From NCBI GenBank assembly GCA_026931325.1, contig JAIXLO010000160.1, positions 248,001 to 312,000 on the forward strand: a stretch of DNA of 64,000 nt. Direction: 5' to 3'. The notes beneath the pieces are model-generated. The model ran no database searches, was not told where the DNA came from, and saw nothing but the letters and a program-made list of their open reading frames with translations. The stretch comes from Chitinophagales bacterium (GTDB taxonomy: Bacteria; Bacteroidota; Bacteroidia; Chitinophagales; Chitinophagaceae). The stretch's first letter is position 1. Every line of letters starts with the position of its first letter. Below, in pieces: positions 1 to 9,313 of this stretch. The translations under genes and the position numbers were made by a program.

Positions 1-1
1 T

Positions 2-634
2 GATATTGAAAATAAATTAGGACAATTACATATAATATCTAAATTAAGATTTAGCGGAAGCTGGACAAGATTTAAAACAAAAAATGTATTAATGGAGATT
101 GTATTAGATGACAATACATCAATATATTTTAGCGATCCTTCAAAATTAGCAACCGTTTCTTTTGAAACTAAAGAAAGTTTAAATAAAGAAATTAATAAGG
201 GCGTCGATCCGCTGAAAGTCTCAGTTGTTGATTATTTTGATAAAATCCATAAAAAAGCACGAAATACTACAATGACTATAAGTAGATTTTTATTTTCCAT
301 AAAAAATTTTTATGGAATTGGACATTACTTAAGAGCTGAGACTCTATATAGATCAAAAATTTATCCCTATAAATATACTCAAACTTTAACGAGAGAGCAA
401 TTATTTACTATTTGTAATAATTTAAGAGATATTGCAACCGAATCGTATAATAATGGTGGCGCACAAAATATAAAATATTCTAATGATATTGAATTATCAG
501 GAAATTACAGAACACAATTTAAAGTTTTTGAAAAAAGATATAATGATGATAATAAAAAAATAATATGGACGGTTGGGAAAAAAGATAAAAATCCAATTTT
601 TTGGTGTCCAGAAGTACAAGAGAAAAATGAATAA
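2..634 (+). CDS. Fpg/Nei-family DNA glycosylase, C-terminal part (5' end outside window)
   Basis: The frame is open from base 2, so the ATG at 92 is internal and the gene starts before the window. The visible part carries the helix-two-turn-helix signature of formamidopyrimidine/endonuclease VIII glycosylases (GIGHYLRAE followed by LYRSKIYPYK), preceded by a SGSW-containing strand typical of the N-terminal domain. These enzymes excise oxidised bases and nick DNA. The C-terminal finger region ends NPIFWCPEVQ, but the usual four zinc cysteines are missing (one Cys is seen), as in the zincless finger of NEIL1-type enzymes. The N-terminal catalytic residues are not visible. It overlaps the next gene by 8 nt. 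Confidence 0.8.
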   Translation, partial: DIENKLGQLHIISKLRFSGSWTRFKTKNVLMEIVLDDNTSIYFSDPSKLATVSFETKESLNKEINKGVDPLKVSVVDYFDKIHKKARNTTMTISRFLFSIKNFYGIGHYLRAETLYRSKIYPYKYTQTLTREQLFTICNNLRDIATESYNNGGAQNIKYSNDIELSGNYRTQFKVFEKRYNDDNKKIIWTVGKKDKNPIFWCPEVQEKNE

Positions 635-1574
635 AATAAATATATTTTCAATACTTATAAATATTTTGCTAATTATAGGATTCATTTGTTTTATGATATA
701 TAATTATCAATTTAATAAAAATATTTTAAATTCTTTAGAGCAAACACAAATAAAACAAAAACAGATAGATGAGTATATTATAAGAAGTTCAACAAATACA
801 ATATCAAAAGAAGATTTTAATAAAATATTAAAATTAAATAAAATAGATATTGATAAAATAGAAAAAGATATTGAATTATTGAATGGAAAACTTGATTCAT
901 ATAATCAAGTAAAGATAATATCTGTTACACAAAATGGTACAAATGTTCCAAGCACAAAACAAGTTCCAAAATCTGATAATGACAAAGAAGATAAAAAGGA
1001 TGACGAATACTTAAAAAACAAACAAGTATTAGACTTATATGAAAATTTTGGAAAAGTGAAATTGCCGTTAGCTAGTGTTGGATTTTCTGCATGGAAAAAT
1101 AATCCATGGGATTATACTATTCCCGGAAGAACATATAAGCTTGATACAATTATAGCAAAGACAGAAAAAGATGATACTGTTGTTTATAATAAATTCGGTG
1201 TAGAGATTGATAATAAATATTATGAACTTAATATCAATGAAAGTAAAACAGTTCAAGTTTTTCCTGAATCTAAATTTAGATTTAGTCCGAAATTGTTTTT
1301 AGTTGAAGATATAGGATATAATAATAAAATAAATTTATCGACATCATTATATTTTTCTTTTATGCAGTATGGATCAACCATCAATTATCCAAAATTTACC
1401 TTCGCTAATTTAGGTATTGGAATTGATAGAGATAAAAATTTAAGAATAGGTTTAGCTCCAGTTTTATATAGAATTAATTACAATTTAATAAAAAATTTGT
1501 ACCTTGGTCCATCCATTGGAGTCAATTCTTCAAAACAAATAGATATATCTTTTGGTATAGGACTTTCATTTTAA
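627..1574 (+). CDS. Membrane-anchored coiled-coil protein with beta-rich C-terminus, unknown function
   Basis: I do not recognise this protein. The ATG at 627, overlapping the upstream stop, is chosen because it gives a hydrophobic N-terminal segment (about residues 5-25). A Gln/Lys/Asp-rich coiled-coil region follows (about 30-85), then a low-complexity charged linker. The C-terminal half alternates polar and aromatic residues and ends in Phe (FGIGLSF), which resembles outer-membrane beta-barrel termini. A role at the cell envelope is inference only. A longer in-frame start at 573 lies inside the upstream gene. Confidence 0.65.
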   Translation: MNKINIFSILINILLIIGFICFMIYNYQFNKNILNSLEQTQIKQKQIDEYIIRSSTNTISKEDFNKILKLNKIDIDKIEKDIELLNGKLDSYNQVKIISVTQNGTNVPSTKQVPKSDNDKEDKKDDEYLKNKQVLDLYENFGKVKLPLASVGFSAWKNNPWDYTIPGRTYKLDTIIAKTEKDDTVVYNKFGVEIDNKYYELNINESKTVQVFPESKFRFSPKLFLVEDIGYNNKINLSTSLYFSFMQYGSTINYPKFTFANLGIGIDRDKNLRIGLAPVLYRINYNLIKNLYLGPSIGVNSSKQIDISFGIGLSF

Positions 1575-1580
1575 GGAAAA

Positions 1581-2402
1581 ATGCTACACATACTAACTTT
1601 AACATATAAAGCTGAAAATAGAATAGGAGATTTATATAACTCATTAACAAAATCTAAAATTGATTGCAATTTTATTTGGCATATAAAAGATAACAAGTCT
1701 GTTGACAGCACTAAAGAAATAATAAAATCTTGGAATGATAGTAGGGTAAATTTATTTGAATGTCCTCATAATAATGATAGCTTTGCCTATGGTATGAATG
1801 TATTATTTAAAAGATCTGAGGCTAAGGACGAAGATTATATTTTATTATTAAATGATGATGTTATATTTAATGATCCATCCGATATTCAAAAAATGATTAA
1901 CTGTTTTTCAAATAAATCTGTTGGTGCGGTTGGATGCAAATTGTTATATAAAAATACTGATAAAATACAACACGCTGGCGTTATTTTTGATAATATCAAA
2001 AAATTACCGCTGCATTTTGGCGCAAATTGTACTGATAATAATTTCTTTTCTCAAACAAGAGAATTTCAAGCAGTTACTGGCGCAGTTCTTTTAACTAAAG
2101 CAGAATATTATAAGAATATAAAAAATAAAAATAAAAGCGGTCATTTAGGGATGGATGAAGATTTTCAATGGGCTTTTGAAGACGTTAGTGCTTGTTTATC
2201 AATTAAATATGACTTAAATAAAAAAATTATTTGTCTAGGAAATGTTAACATTTTTCATGAAGAAAGCGCTACATTAAAAAAGAATCCATTAAATTGGCTA
2301 AACATGAAGCAAAATGTAGCCAATTTCTATTCAAAATGGGGAAATAGATGTAAGTGTGATAGAGAAGATTATGAGAAATTATTAAATGGAAAAATGAGAT
2401 AA
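1581..2402 (+). CDS. Glycosyltransferase, GT2 family
   Basis: About 273 aa with the GT-A fold pattern of family 2 transferases: an N-terminal strand ILTLTYKAENRIGDLYNSL, an acidic metal/nucleotide-binding motif LLLNDDV near residue 95, and an AVGCKLLY strand followed by QHAG, as in rhamnosyltransferase-like enzymes. It would transfer a sugar from an NDP-sugar. The nearby SDR sugar-nucleotide enzyme at 3397 fits a glycan-modification role (virion, DNA or host surface); the acceptor is unknown. It starts 6 nt after the upstream stop and overlaps the convergent kinase-like gene by 21 nt. Confidence 0.8.
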   Translation: MLHILTLTYKAENRIGDLYNSLTKSKIDCNFIWHIKDNKSVDSTKEIIKSWNDSRVNLFECPHNNDSFAYGMNVLFKRSEAKDEDYILLLNDDVIFNDPSDIQKMINCFSNKSVGAVGCKLLYKNTDKIQHAGVIFDNIKKLPLHFGANCTDNNFFSQTREFQAVTGAVLLTKAEYYKNIKNKNKSGHLGMDEDFQWAFEDVSACLSIKYDLNKKIICLGNVNIFHEESATLKKNPLNWLNMKQNVANFYSKWGNRCKCDREDYEKLLNGKMR

Positions 2403-3339
2403 ATCAGAAATTACAATATCTCCGGTATATGGTCTTTCCATAATATTTTCGCTATGTAAATCTCCAAATCTTACTCCGTAAGTATCTAAATTATTAACAA
2501 ATTGAACAAAGCTTTTAACTTCTGGAGTTGATTGCAACACAATGTTTGGATACATATCTTGATGTTCTTTATCATAGAAAGTTTGTATTGATCCTAATAT
2601 ATTATTAATTAAACTTTTTGATAAATGAATGATAAATTTATTTAACAAATCTTTATCTGTTTCTAAATCTTTAGTTTCTTTCCAAATAAATGTTGGCAAT
2701 ATTTCTAGAGTAAATTTACTTGTTATTGGTTTATTTTTGTAATTGGTAAATAGTGATAATAATTTTTCTGGCAATTTCTCTAATATTGCTTTATTTTGCA
2801 TTTTATATAAATCATGAGAAAATTTAATTATATTTTTAATATTATTAATATTTAATACTTGCCCCTGCCTAAAGTATGACATTTCGCTAAGTTTCCAATT
2901 TTTGCCAGATTTAATATAAAAAAGAATATCTTTTATATTTCTATTTAATGGAATTAAGTATTCTGTTACAACGATATAATATTTATTTTTTTCATTATGT
3001 AATAGCTCATAAATATTTACCATATGCTTTTTATATTTTGGCGGCAATATTTCTCTTATTTCTTTCATTTCTTTATAGTTATAAAATGTGCTGTAATCTT
3101 TGGTAATTTTTGCCACTGCATGTTTACCTTTATAATCTACTTCAAAAGTTCTTGAAGTAATTCCCTTACCTAAAAATGAAGATAGCTCTTCTCCGTGAAT
3201 AATAGAAAATGTTATGACTAATTAAAAAATTAAAAATGTTTCTATTTTTTTTAAATTCTTTTTCTTTTTCTATATTTTTTAATAAATTGCTCTCTGCTAT
3301 TTTTTCAATAAAAATATCGGCTAATAAATTTATTTCCAT
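2382..3339 (-). pseudogene. Kinase-like (APH/protein-kinase fold) gene with an apparent frameshift
   Basis: The kinase frame is open from about 3221 to 2382. It contains a glycine-rich loop (LGKGITSRTFEV), a beta-3 lysine (AVAKITK), a catalytic loop GDLHSEN and a metal-binding ISDLSHF. No good start codon exists in that frame because a TAA lies at about 3222. The only plausible start, ATG at 3339, opens the N-terminal part (MEINLLADIF...) in another frame that ends in a TAA just beyond the region where the two frames overlap (about 3180-3222). A one-base indel or a programmed shift there would join them. It is paralogous to the genes at 12506 and 33136. A sequencing error is possible. Confidence 0.6.
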
Positions 3340-3396
3340 GATCCACCAAATTAATTAAATATATAAATAATAGTTTTTAGTAGGTATAGTAATTGT

Positions 3397-4350
3397 ATGG
3401 AAAAATTATTTATAACAGGTTCTTGCGGTTTCTTTTTTTCTAATTTTATAAGAAAAAGTATATACAATAAATTAAATTATGAAATATGTAGTTTAGATAA
3501 AATTTCTAAGCATCATATATTTAATAATATTTATCAAAATAAAAATAATTCTTTTTATATTGGAGATGTATTAGATGATCATTTATTAGACGTTATTTTT
3601 ACATATGAAAAACCAACTACGGTTATTCATAGTGTATCAATAAAAGATGAAAAAGATTCAAATAATATGTTTTATACAAATGTTATGGGTACGCAAAAAA
3701 TTTTGGACATGTGCAAAAAATATAATGTTACAAGATTCTTTTATATTTCTTCGGATGAAGTGTACGGCGAGGGCGAAAATAAATCTGAACTTTCCTTGAC
3801 TAATCCTTTAAATTTATATTCTGAGTCGATGGTGCTAGCCGAGCAGTTAGTACAATTTTATAGCAAATGTTATGGAATTAATTACTCAATAATTAGATTG
3901 TCAAATCACTACGGACCAAGGCAATCAAAAGATGCTTTCATACCAAAAATAATAAATAATATTTTAAATGATAGAGTTTCAATTCTGCCTAAATGTGAAG
4001 ATGGATCATATTTAAGAGAATGGAATCATATAGCAGATGGAACTAATGCCTTTATTAAATTATTAGAAACAGATAAACACAATGAAATTTATAATTTATC
4101 ATCAAATTATCAAATGTATGATGTTGAAATTTTTCAACATATATGTAATTTTATGGGAAAAGGACATAATCTTATTAAATTTGACACAGAAACTAAAAAT
4201 AGCTATATTAAAAGTTGCTCAATAGATAAAATAAAAAAAATAGAATGGTGCCCTGAAATAAAAATAAAAGAAGGTTTAGATATGACTATAAGGTGGTACC
4301 TAGATAATAAATGGTGGTTTAAAGAAAATGAAAATAATTGTCAAAAATAA
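3397..4350 (+). CDS. NAD-dependent epimerase/dehydratase (extended SDR, dTDP-glucose 4,6-dehydratase-like)
   Basis: About 317 aa, the normal length for extended SDRs acting on nucleotide sugars. Seen: a Rossmann dinucleotide-binding motif at the N-terminus (ITGSCGFFFSNFI), the SSDEVYGEG segment of RmlB-like dehydratases, RLSNHYGPRQ, and a C-terminal substrate-binding region. The catalytic YxxxK reads YSESM, so the lysine is replaced by Met; activity may be altered or lost. A TATAAATA sequence lies 27 nt upstream of the start. It overlaps the downstream uvsW gene by 23 nt. Confidence 0.8.
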   Translation: MEKLFITGSCGFFFSNFIRKSIYNKLNYEICSLDKISKHHIFNNIYQNKNNSFYIGDVLDDHLLDVIFTYEKPTTVIHSVSIKDEKDSNNMFYTNVMGTQKILDMCKKYNVTRFFYISSDEVYGEGENKSELSLTNPLNLYSESMVLAEQLVQFYSKCYGINYSIIRLSNHYGPRQSKDAFIPKIINNILNDRVSILPKCEDGSYLREWNHIADGTNAFIKLLETDKHNEIYNLSSNYQMYDVEIFQHICNFMGKGHNLIKFDTETKNSYIKSCSIDKIKKIEWCPEIKIKEGLDMTIRWYLDNKWWFKENENNCQK

Positions 4351-7105
4351 ATATTGCGAAATTATTACACAAAATAAAGATGTATTAAAAAAAATAAAAA
4401 AATTGTTGTCATATAAACAGCCCGGAGCAGAATATACACCAGCATATAAAAATGGTTGGGATGGAATGATCTCGCTTATTTCAAACAGAAATGAATTTGG
4501 AACAGGGCTCCTAAATAAAGTTGTAACATATTTAAATAATGAAAATATAGATTTTGTGATAGAAGATAATAGAAATTTATTCGACTTAAATAATGAAATA
4601 GATATTACAAAAAAATGCGCAGAATTAAATTTAATACCAAGAGATTATCAAATAAGAGCACTTAATGCAGCAATTGATAATAATATGGGTATTATTAGAG
4701 GTGCAACGGGCTCAGGCAAGTGTAGCGATATTAATTCGCTACATTTAACTGAACATGGTTTATTAGATTATGCTGAGATTATGAATATTTTTAATATTCC
4801 TAAAATAAAAAGACACGAATATCATGATTTAGAAATTAATTTATCAACGCCTTTGAAAAAAGATGGTAAAGATAAAACTTCTCATATTTATTATGATGGA
4901 TATGGAATATCTAGAGAAATTTTAACAAAATATGGATTTAAACTTACAGCTACGCCTAACCATAAAATTCAAATTATAGATAAGAATGGAGATGTTGCAT
5001 GGAAAAAGTTTTCTGAGTTAGAAATTGGAGATTATACAATAATTAATTATGATAATAATATTTTTGGGAATAATATCATTTCTAATGATGAAGCTTATTG
5101 GTATGGATTACTTATTGGTGATGGTGGATTAACTGCAAAAAATACAGTAACGCTAACAAATATGGATGACCATATTATAGAGTTTAGTAAAAATTATCTA
5201 GACAATATTAATATTAAATATAATGTTAAAAAAACAAAATCTAAGGCAGTAGATATTAAAATACACAGTAAAATATATAGAAAAAAATTATTTGATCTAG
5301 GATTTGATTATTTGAAGTCAACACACAAAATCTTACCTCTAAGTATTAGAAAGTTGGCTAAGGAGCCATTATCAATGGTTATTAGGGGGATATATGAAAC
5401 AGATGGATGGGTTGATGATAAAAAACCATGTATCTGTTTAGGATTATCAAATAAAAAATTAACAGATCAACTTCATTTACTTTTACTAAATTTTGGTATT
5501 GTTGCAAGTAGAAGAATAAAAAAAACTAACCGTGAAGATTGTCATATACTAACAATTTATAGAGAATTTATTCCAAAATTTATGAAAGAGATAGGATTTG
5601 ATAAAAATGGTAAAAAATACAAAAATGCACTCAAGATTATGAAAACAATAAATAATACAGTTAGTAATTCAAATAATAATCTGATACCAAACCAACATTT
5701 TAATATAAAAAAGTTAATAAATAATTTTGATAATTTATATGGAAGAAAAATATTAAAGCAGGAATGTTGTATAAATTTTAATACAGTAAAATCTTGGAGT
5801 GGAGAAAAATATTGGAGAATTCCATCAAAAGAAAATTTATTAAAATTTATTACATGGTATAGTAATAAGCTAAAAGCGGATAATAATTTATCCGAAGATA
5901 TTCAAATAATAATTTGCCGTATAATAGAATTATGTAGCAAAAATTTTTACTATTTGCCTATAAAAAATATAAAAGAAACAATGTCAGACAATTATGATTT
6001 TTGTATACCAGATACTCATAGTTTTGTTTCCCAAGGATTTACAAATCATAATACTTTTTTAGCTGCAATGATGGCGGCAAAGTTTAATAAACCAACTATA
6101 ATATATGTAATAGGATTAGATCTATTACAACAATTTTATGATCTATTTTCTCAAATTTTCGATGAAAAAATAGGATGGATTGGAAATGGCATATGCGATA
6201 TACAAAAAATAACAATAGCTAGTGTATGGAGCTTAGGGGCTGCGTTAGAACTAAAAAACAATATTTTAATAGATGATGATAATGTTGAAGAAGAAGTTTC
6301 TCCTTCAAGAAGAGATAAGGCTAAAATATTAAATTATTTATCTGAAGCGAAGATTCATATAATAGATGAATGTCATGCGTGTACTTGTGAAACACTTCAA
6401 TCAATACATAAATATATAAATCCTGAACGAATATATGGATTATCAGGAACGCCGTATAGAGATGATGGATCTGATTTGCTAATTAATTCGATGCTTGGAG
6501 AAATAATAGAAAATATATCTGCATCAGAATTAATTGCTAAAGGTGTTTTGGCTCAGCCAATTATTAAATTTATTAATGTGCCATTTCAACCGCATAACTC
6601 AAGCGTTTATAAACAAGTATACAAAGAATATATTGTTGATAATGAAATAAGAAATCAAATAATTGTAGATCAAACAAAAAAATTAATAGATAAGGGGTAT
6701 AAACCATTAGTATTATTTCAAACAATAAATCATGGAAAATATCTTTTTGAAGAATTTAAAAAAGCCAACATGAGATGTGATTTATTACATGGAAATGATT
6801 CTTTGGATAAAAGAAATGAAATAAAGAAAAAATTAGATGATGATGAAATAGATTGTATAATAGCCAGCACAATTTTTGATATTGGATTAAATTTACCAAA
6901 ATTATCTGGATTGGTATTGGCTGGTGGCGGAAAAAGTAAAGTAAGAATTTTGCAGCGCATAGGAAGAGTTATAAGAATGATCGACGGGAAGAGTAAGGCA
7001 GCCATTGTAGATTTTATGGATAATGCTAGATATTTAGATAAACATTCTAAAATTCGTTATGAAACTTATTTGTCTGAGCCGGGATTTAAAATACTAGGTC
7101 AGTAA
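4328..7105 (+). CDS. uvsW: UvsW-like superfamily II DNA helicase, interrupted by an intein
   Basis: The extein parts total about 481 aa and match T4 UvsW-type SF2 helicases used in recombination-dependent replication and fork regression. Seen: an N-terminal DNA-binding region, RDYQIRALNAAI (Q-motif-like), Walker A RGATGSGK-T split by the intein, DEAD-box variant IIDECHA, GLSGTPYRDDGS, and motif VI RILQRIGRVIR. The intein occupies 4721-6052. The last 27 codons are duplicated, with synonymous changes, downstream of the next gene (8176-8259). The start overlaps the previous gene. Confidence 0.9.
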   Translation: MKIIVKNKYCEIITQNKDVLKKIKKLLSYKQPGAEYTPAYKNGWDGMISLISNRNEFGTGLLNKVVTYLNNENIDFVIEDNRNLFDLNNEIDITKKCAELNLIPRDYQIRALNAAIDNNMGIIRGATGSGKCSDINSLHLTEHGLLDYAEIMNIFNIPKIKRHEYHDLEINLSTPLKKDGKDKTSHIYYDGYGISREILTKYGFKLTATPNHKIQIIDKNGDVAWKKFSELEIGDYTIINYDNNIFGNNIISNDEAYWYGLLIGDGGLTAKNTVTLTNMDDHIIEFSKNYLDNINIKYNVKKTKSKAVDIKIHSKIYRKKLFDLGFDYLKSTHKILPLSIRKLAKEPLSMVIRGIYETDGWVDDKKPCICLGLSNKKLTDQLHLLLLNFGIVASRRIKKTNREDCHILTIYREFIPKFMKEIGFDKNGKKYKNALKIMKTINNTVSNSNNNLIPNQHFNIKKLINNFDNLYGRKILKQECCINFNTVKSWSGEKYWRIPSKENLLKFITWYSNKLKADNNLSEDIQIIICRIIELCSKNFYYLPIKNIKETMSDNYDFCIPDTHSFVSQGFTNHNTFLAAMMAAKFNKPTIIYVIGLDLLQQFYDLFSQIFDEKIGWIGNGICDIQKITIASVWSLGAALELKNNILIDDDNVEEEVSPSRRDKAKILNYLSEAKIHIIDECHACTCETLQSIHKYINPERIYGLSGTPYRDDGSDLLINSMLGEIIENISASELIAKGVLAQPIIKFINVPFQPHNSSVYKQVYKEYIVDNEIRNQIIVDQTKKLIDKGYKPLVLFQTINHGKYLFEEFKKANMRCDLLHGNDSLDKRNEIKKKLDDDEIDCIIASTIFDIGLNLPKLSGLVLAGGGKSKVRILQRIGRVIRMIDGKSKAAIVDFMDNARYLDKHSKIRYETYLSEPGFKILGQ
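4721..6052 (+). mobile_element. Intein with LAGLIDADG homing endonuclease inside the uvsW Walker A motif
   Basis: 444 aa in frame. It begins with Cys directly after GATGSGK and ends with His-Asn before the +1 Thr of the extein, the standard splice-junction residues. The block B pattern TATPNHKIQ is present. Two LAGLIDADG-type motifs are visible (WYGLLIGDGGL and VIRGIYETDGWV), so a dodecapeptide homing endonuclease is probably intact. Insertion between the P-loop Lys and Thr means the helicase should be inactive until splicing. Confidence 0.92.
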
Positions 7106-7145
7106 AATTTAATGATTAGGAAGTGTAATAATTTACAATACCTGT

Positions 7146-8177
7146 ATGACAAAATTATTTTATGTATATATGATAAAAAACAAAATTAATGGTAAAGTAT
7201 ATATAGGAAAAACTTCTGGAGATTATAATAGAAGATGGAAGGCTCATATAAAAAAAGCTTTTGATGATAGAGTTGGACAAGTAAAATATAAAATACATTC
7301 AGCAATAGCTAAACATGGGCTTGAAAATTTCTCATTTAAAATATTAAAAACATTTAATACTGAAGATGAGGCTTATCAGGCTGAAATAGAAACAATTATA
7401 GAATATGATTCTATAAAAAATGGATATAACTCTACACCTGGCGGTTCGGGCGGCACTCAAACTTTAAAATCTAATAGAAAATTTACAAAAAAAGAAATAG
7501 AAAATATATTTAAATTATTTCTAAAAGAAAAAAAATTTGCGAATGTTGGAAAAATTCTTAATATCAGTAAAAGTTTAGCAGGGGATATAATAAAAAGAAG
7601 ATTTTATACTGACATAAAAATAGAAAATAGTATTTTAAATGAATGTAGTAAAATATTATTAAGTAAAAAAAGAGTAAAAGCTAATTTCTTAAATAAAGAA
7701 GATATTATAAATGATTATGTAAATAATCATTTATCTTATAGACAAATTTGCAAAAAATATAATACATCAACATTTATTGTATCTAAAATTCTAAAATGTA
7801 ATATTGATACTTCTATTGTAGAAAATAATAGATGCAAGGAATTAGATATTTCTTTTGTTTCAGAAGTTATTAATTTATATATTAATACAAATATGATTGC
7901 AAAAGATCTTGCAGTTAAATTTAATGTATCTGTTCATGTAATTAATGATATTTTATGTGGCAAAACATCATATAATTACAAATTTTCTAAATCAGAAAAA
8001 GAAAAATTTGAAAAAATAAAGAAAATTAAAAGCGGATTAAAAGTGGCAGATGATATAAGGCTTAAAATAATAAAAGATTTGAGATCTGGTATTAAGGGGG
8101 GCGAGGTAGCTAAAAAATATAATATTTCGCAAAGTCTTGTTTCATACATAAAAACAAAATTTATTAAAAATAAATAA
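7146..8177 (+). CDS. GIY-YIG homing endonuclease with C-terminal HTH repeats
   Basis: An N-terminal GIY-YIG nuclease domain (FYVYMIKNKINGKVYIGKT, then an Arg-rich RRWKAH helix) is followed by several helix-turn-helix DNA-binding repeats (for example NISKSLAGDIIKRRF and NISQSLVSYIKTKF). It is free-standing, 40 nt after uvsW, and its stop abuts a duplicated uvsW 3' end, which marks it as a recently inserted mobile gene. Paralogs lie at 30495 and 32325. Confidence 0.9.
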   Translation: MTKLFYVYMIKNKINGKVYIGKTSGDYNRRWKAHIKKAFDDRVGQVKYKIHSAIAKHGLENFSFKILKTFNTEDEAYQAEIETIIEYDSIKNGYNSTPGGSGGTQTLKSNRKFTKKEIENIFKLFLKEKKFANVGKILNISKSLAGDIIKRRFYTDIKIENSILNECSKILLSKKRVKANFLNKEDIINDYVNNHLSYRQICKKYNTSTFIVSKILKCNIDTSIVENNRCKELDISFVSEVINLYINTNMIAKDLAVKFNVSVHVINDILCGKTSYNYKFSKSEKEKFEKIKKIKSGLKVADDIRLKIIKDLRSGIKGGEVAKKYNISQSLVSYIKTKFIKNK

Positions 8178-8259
8178 TGCAAGATATTTAGATAAACATT
8201 CAAAAATAAGATATGAAACTTATTTGTCTGAGCCAGGATTTAAAATACTAGGATCGTAA
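8176..8259 (+). pseudogene. Displaced 3' end of uvsW
   Basis: 28 codons starting inside the stop of the GIY-YIG gene encode the same peptide as the uvsW C-terminus (NARYLDKHSKIRYETY...), ending ILGS instead of ILGQ. The DNA differs at about seven synonymous positions. This is the expected scar of a homing event that brought its own recoded 3' exon and left the original end behind. Confidence 0.85.
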
Positions 8260-8375
8260 CCGTCTCTATAGCGCTCGCCCTTAAACTTTTCTAGATTGCC
8301 AAAATAAAAAAAATTGATAACCGCCCGGGGCGCGTTAGTATGTAGAAAGGAGCCGCGAAACCCGCGGAAAATTCA
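8260..8375 (+). other. GC-richer intergenic segment with hairpin
   Basis: This gap is visibly richer in G+C than its surroundings (CGCCCGGGGCGCG, and a stem CCGCG/CGCGG just before the next start). It contains AGAAAGGAG about 25 nt upstream of the ATG. No ORF is seen. It may hold a promoter and a structured 5' leader for the replication operon. Confidence 0.4.
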
Positions 8376-8912
8376 ATGAACGCGCCAAACAAATCGTATG
8401 AAAAATTATTTGAAAAATTTAAAGAAATAGATTCATTAGAAATACAAAAATGGAATAAAAATCATTTGTTAGGATATTTTATAAAGAAGTATAAAGATTA
8501 TTATAGTGATGATTATAAATTTAAATTTAATACTCCAAGAGCTTCCGAGTGCTTTGAGCTATTTAACATTAATAAAATAATAATAAATTTAAGTTCAGAT
8601 CCAAATATAGTTAAAAATTATATAGATTGGATTTTTGAAAATAAAGTAAAAAAGGCTAAAAGAAAACTGTCTTCGATTTCATTCTTAACCAGCGAATCAG
8701 ATTTCATAACATTTAGAAAATTATACTTAAATGATTGTCTAAGTATAGACAGAAACATAGAATTACCAGACAATATAAAACAAATATCAAATATGAATAC
8801 ATATGGAGATTTAGCATTTTATATTGCTTCTGGTATAAGTGAAAGTGAGGTTCTAAAAAAGAAATTGTTAGATGCTGGATTTAATTTAAATGATTTAGAA
8901 AAGGTTAAATGA
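8376..8912 (+). CDS. Hypothetical protein at head of replication operon
   Basis: 178 aa, Lys/Asn-rich and predominantly helical, with no motif I recognise. It is the first gene of a run of overlapping genes (ATGA overlap with the next) leading into a DnaC-like loader and a DnaB-like helicase, so a replication-associated role is plausible by position only. Confidence 0.7.
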   Translation: MNAPNKSYEKLFEKFKEIDSLEIQKWNKNHLLGYFIKKYKDYYSDDYKFKFNTPRASECFELFNINKIIINLSSDPNIVKNYIDWIFENKVKKAKRKLSSISFLTSESDFITFRKLYLNDCLSIDRNIELPDNIKQISNMNTYGDLAFYIASGISESEVLKKKLLDAGFNLNDLEKVK

Positions 8913-9313
8913 TTCCAAAAAAAGGTGATCGCGTTGAAATTTACCTAAAAAGCAATTTATGTATTTCTGGTCTTGTAAAGACTTGGACAAGAAAAAAAAT
9001 AATTTTAGAATCAATAAAAGATAAAAGTACAATAGTTTTTGTTTCAATAGTTGAAATTATTTTTTATAAAATATTTTATAATGAAGCTGATTCTAAAGTT
9101 AAAGAAGAAAGTAAGATGGTTGAACAAAAGCAAGAAAATATTGTTGATCAAATAATTAATGATCATAATAAAAGTCTTGTGGAATTAAGAGCAGAAGAAG
9201 CAAAAGTTGATAAAAAGATAATATCTGAACAACTTAAAGATTTAACTTTTTCTAGAGTAGGAAATGTAAGATATGGAACCCCAGACTTTTCAAAGATCAA
9301 AGCACCTAAATAA
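8909..9313 (+). CDS. Small SH3/Lsm-like beta-barrel protein, hypothetical
   Basis: 134 aa. The first 55 residues (KGDRVEIYLKSN...SGLVKTWTRKKIILES) alternate like a small SH3/Sm-type barrel. The rest is a charged helical tail. It overlaps the preceding stop by 4 nt and the following loader gene by about 40 nt, indicating translational coupling. The function is not known; nucleic-acid binding is a guess from the fold. Confidence 0.6.
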   Translation: MIPKKGDRVEIYLKSNLCISGLVKTWTRKKIILESIKDKSTIVFVSIVEIIFYKIFYNEADSKVKEESKMVEQKQENIVDQIINDHNKSLVELRAEEAKVDKKIISEQLKDLTFSRVGNVRYGTPDFSKIKAPK

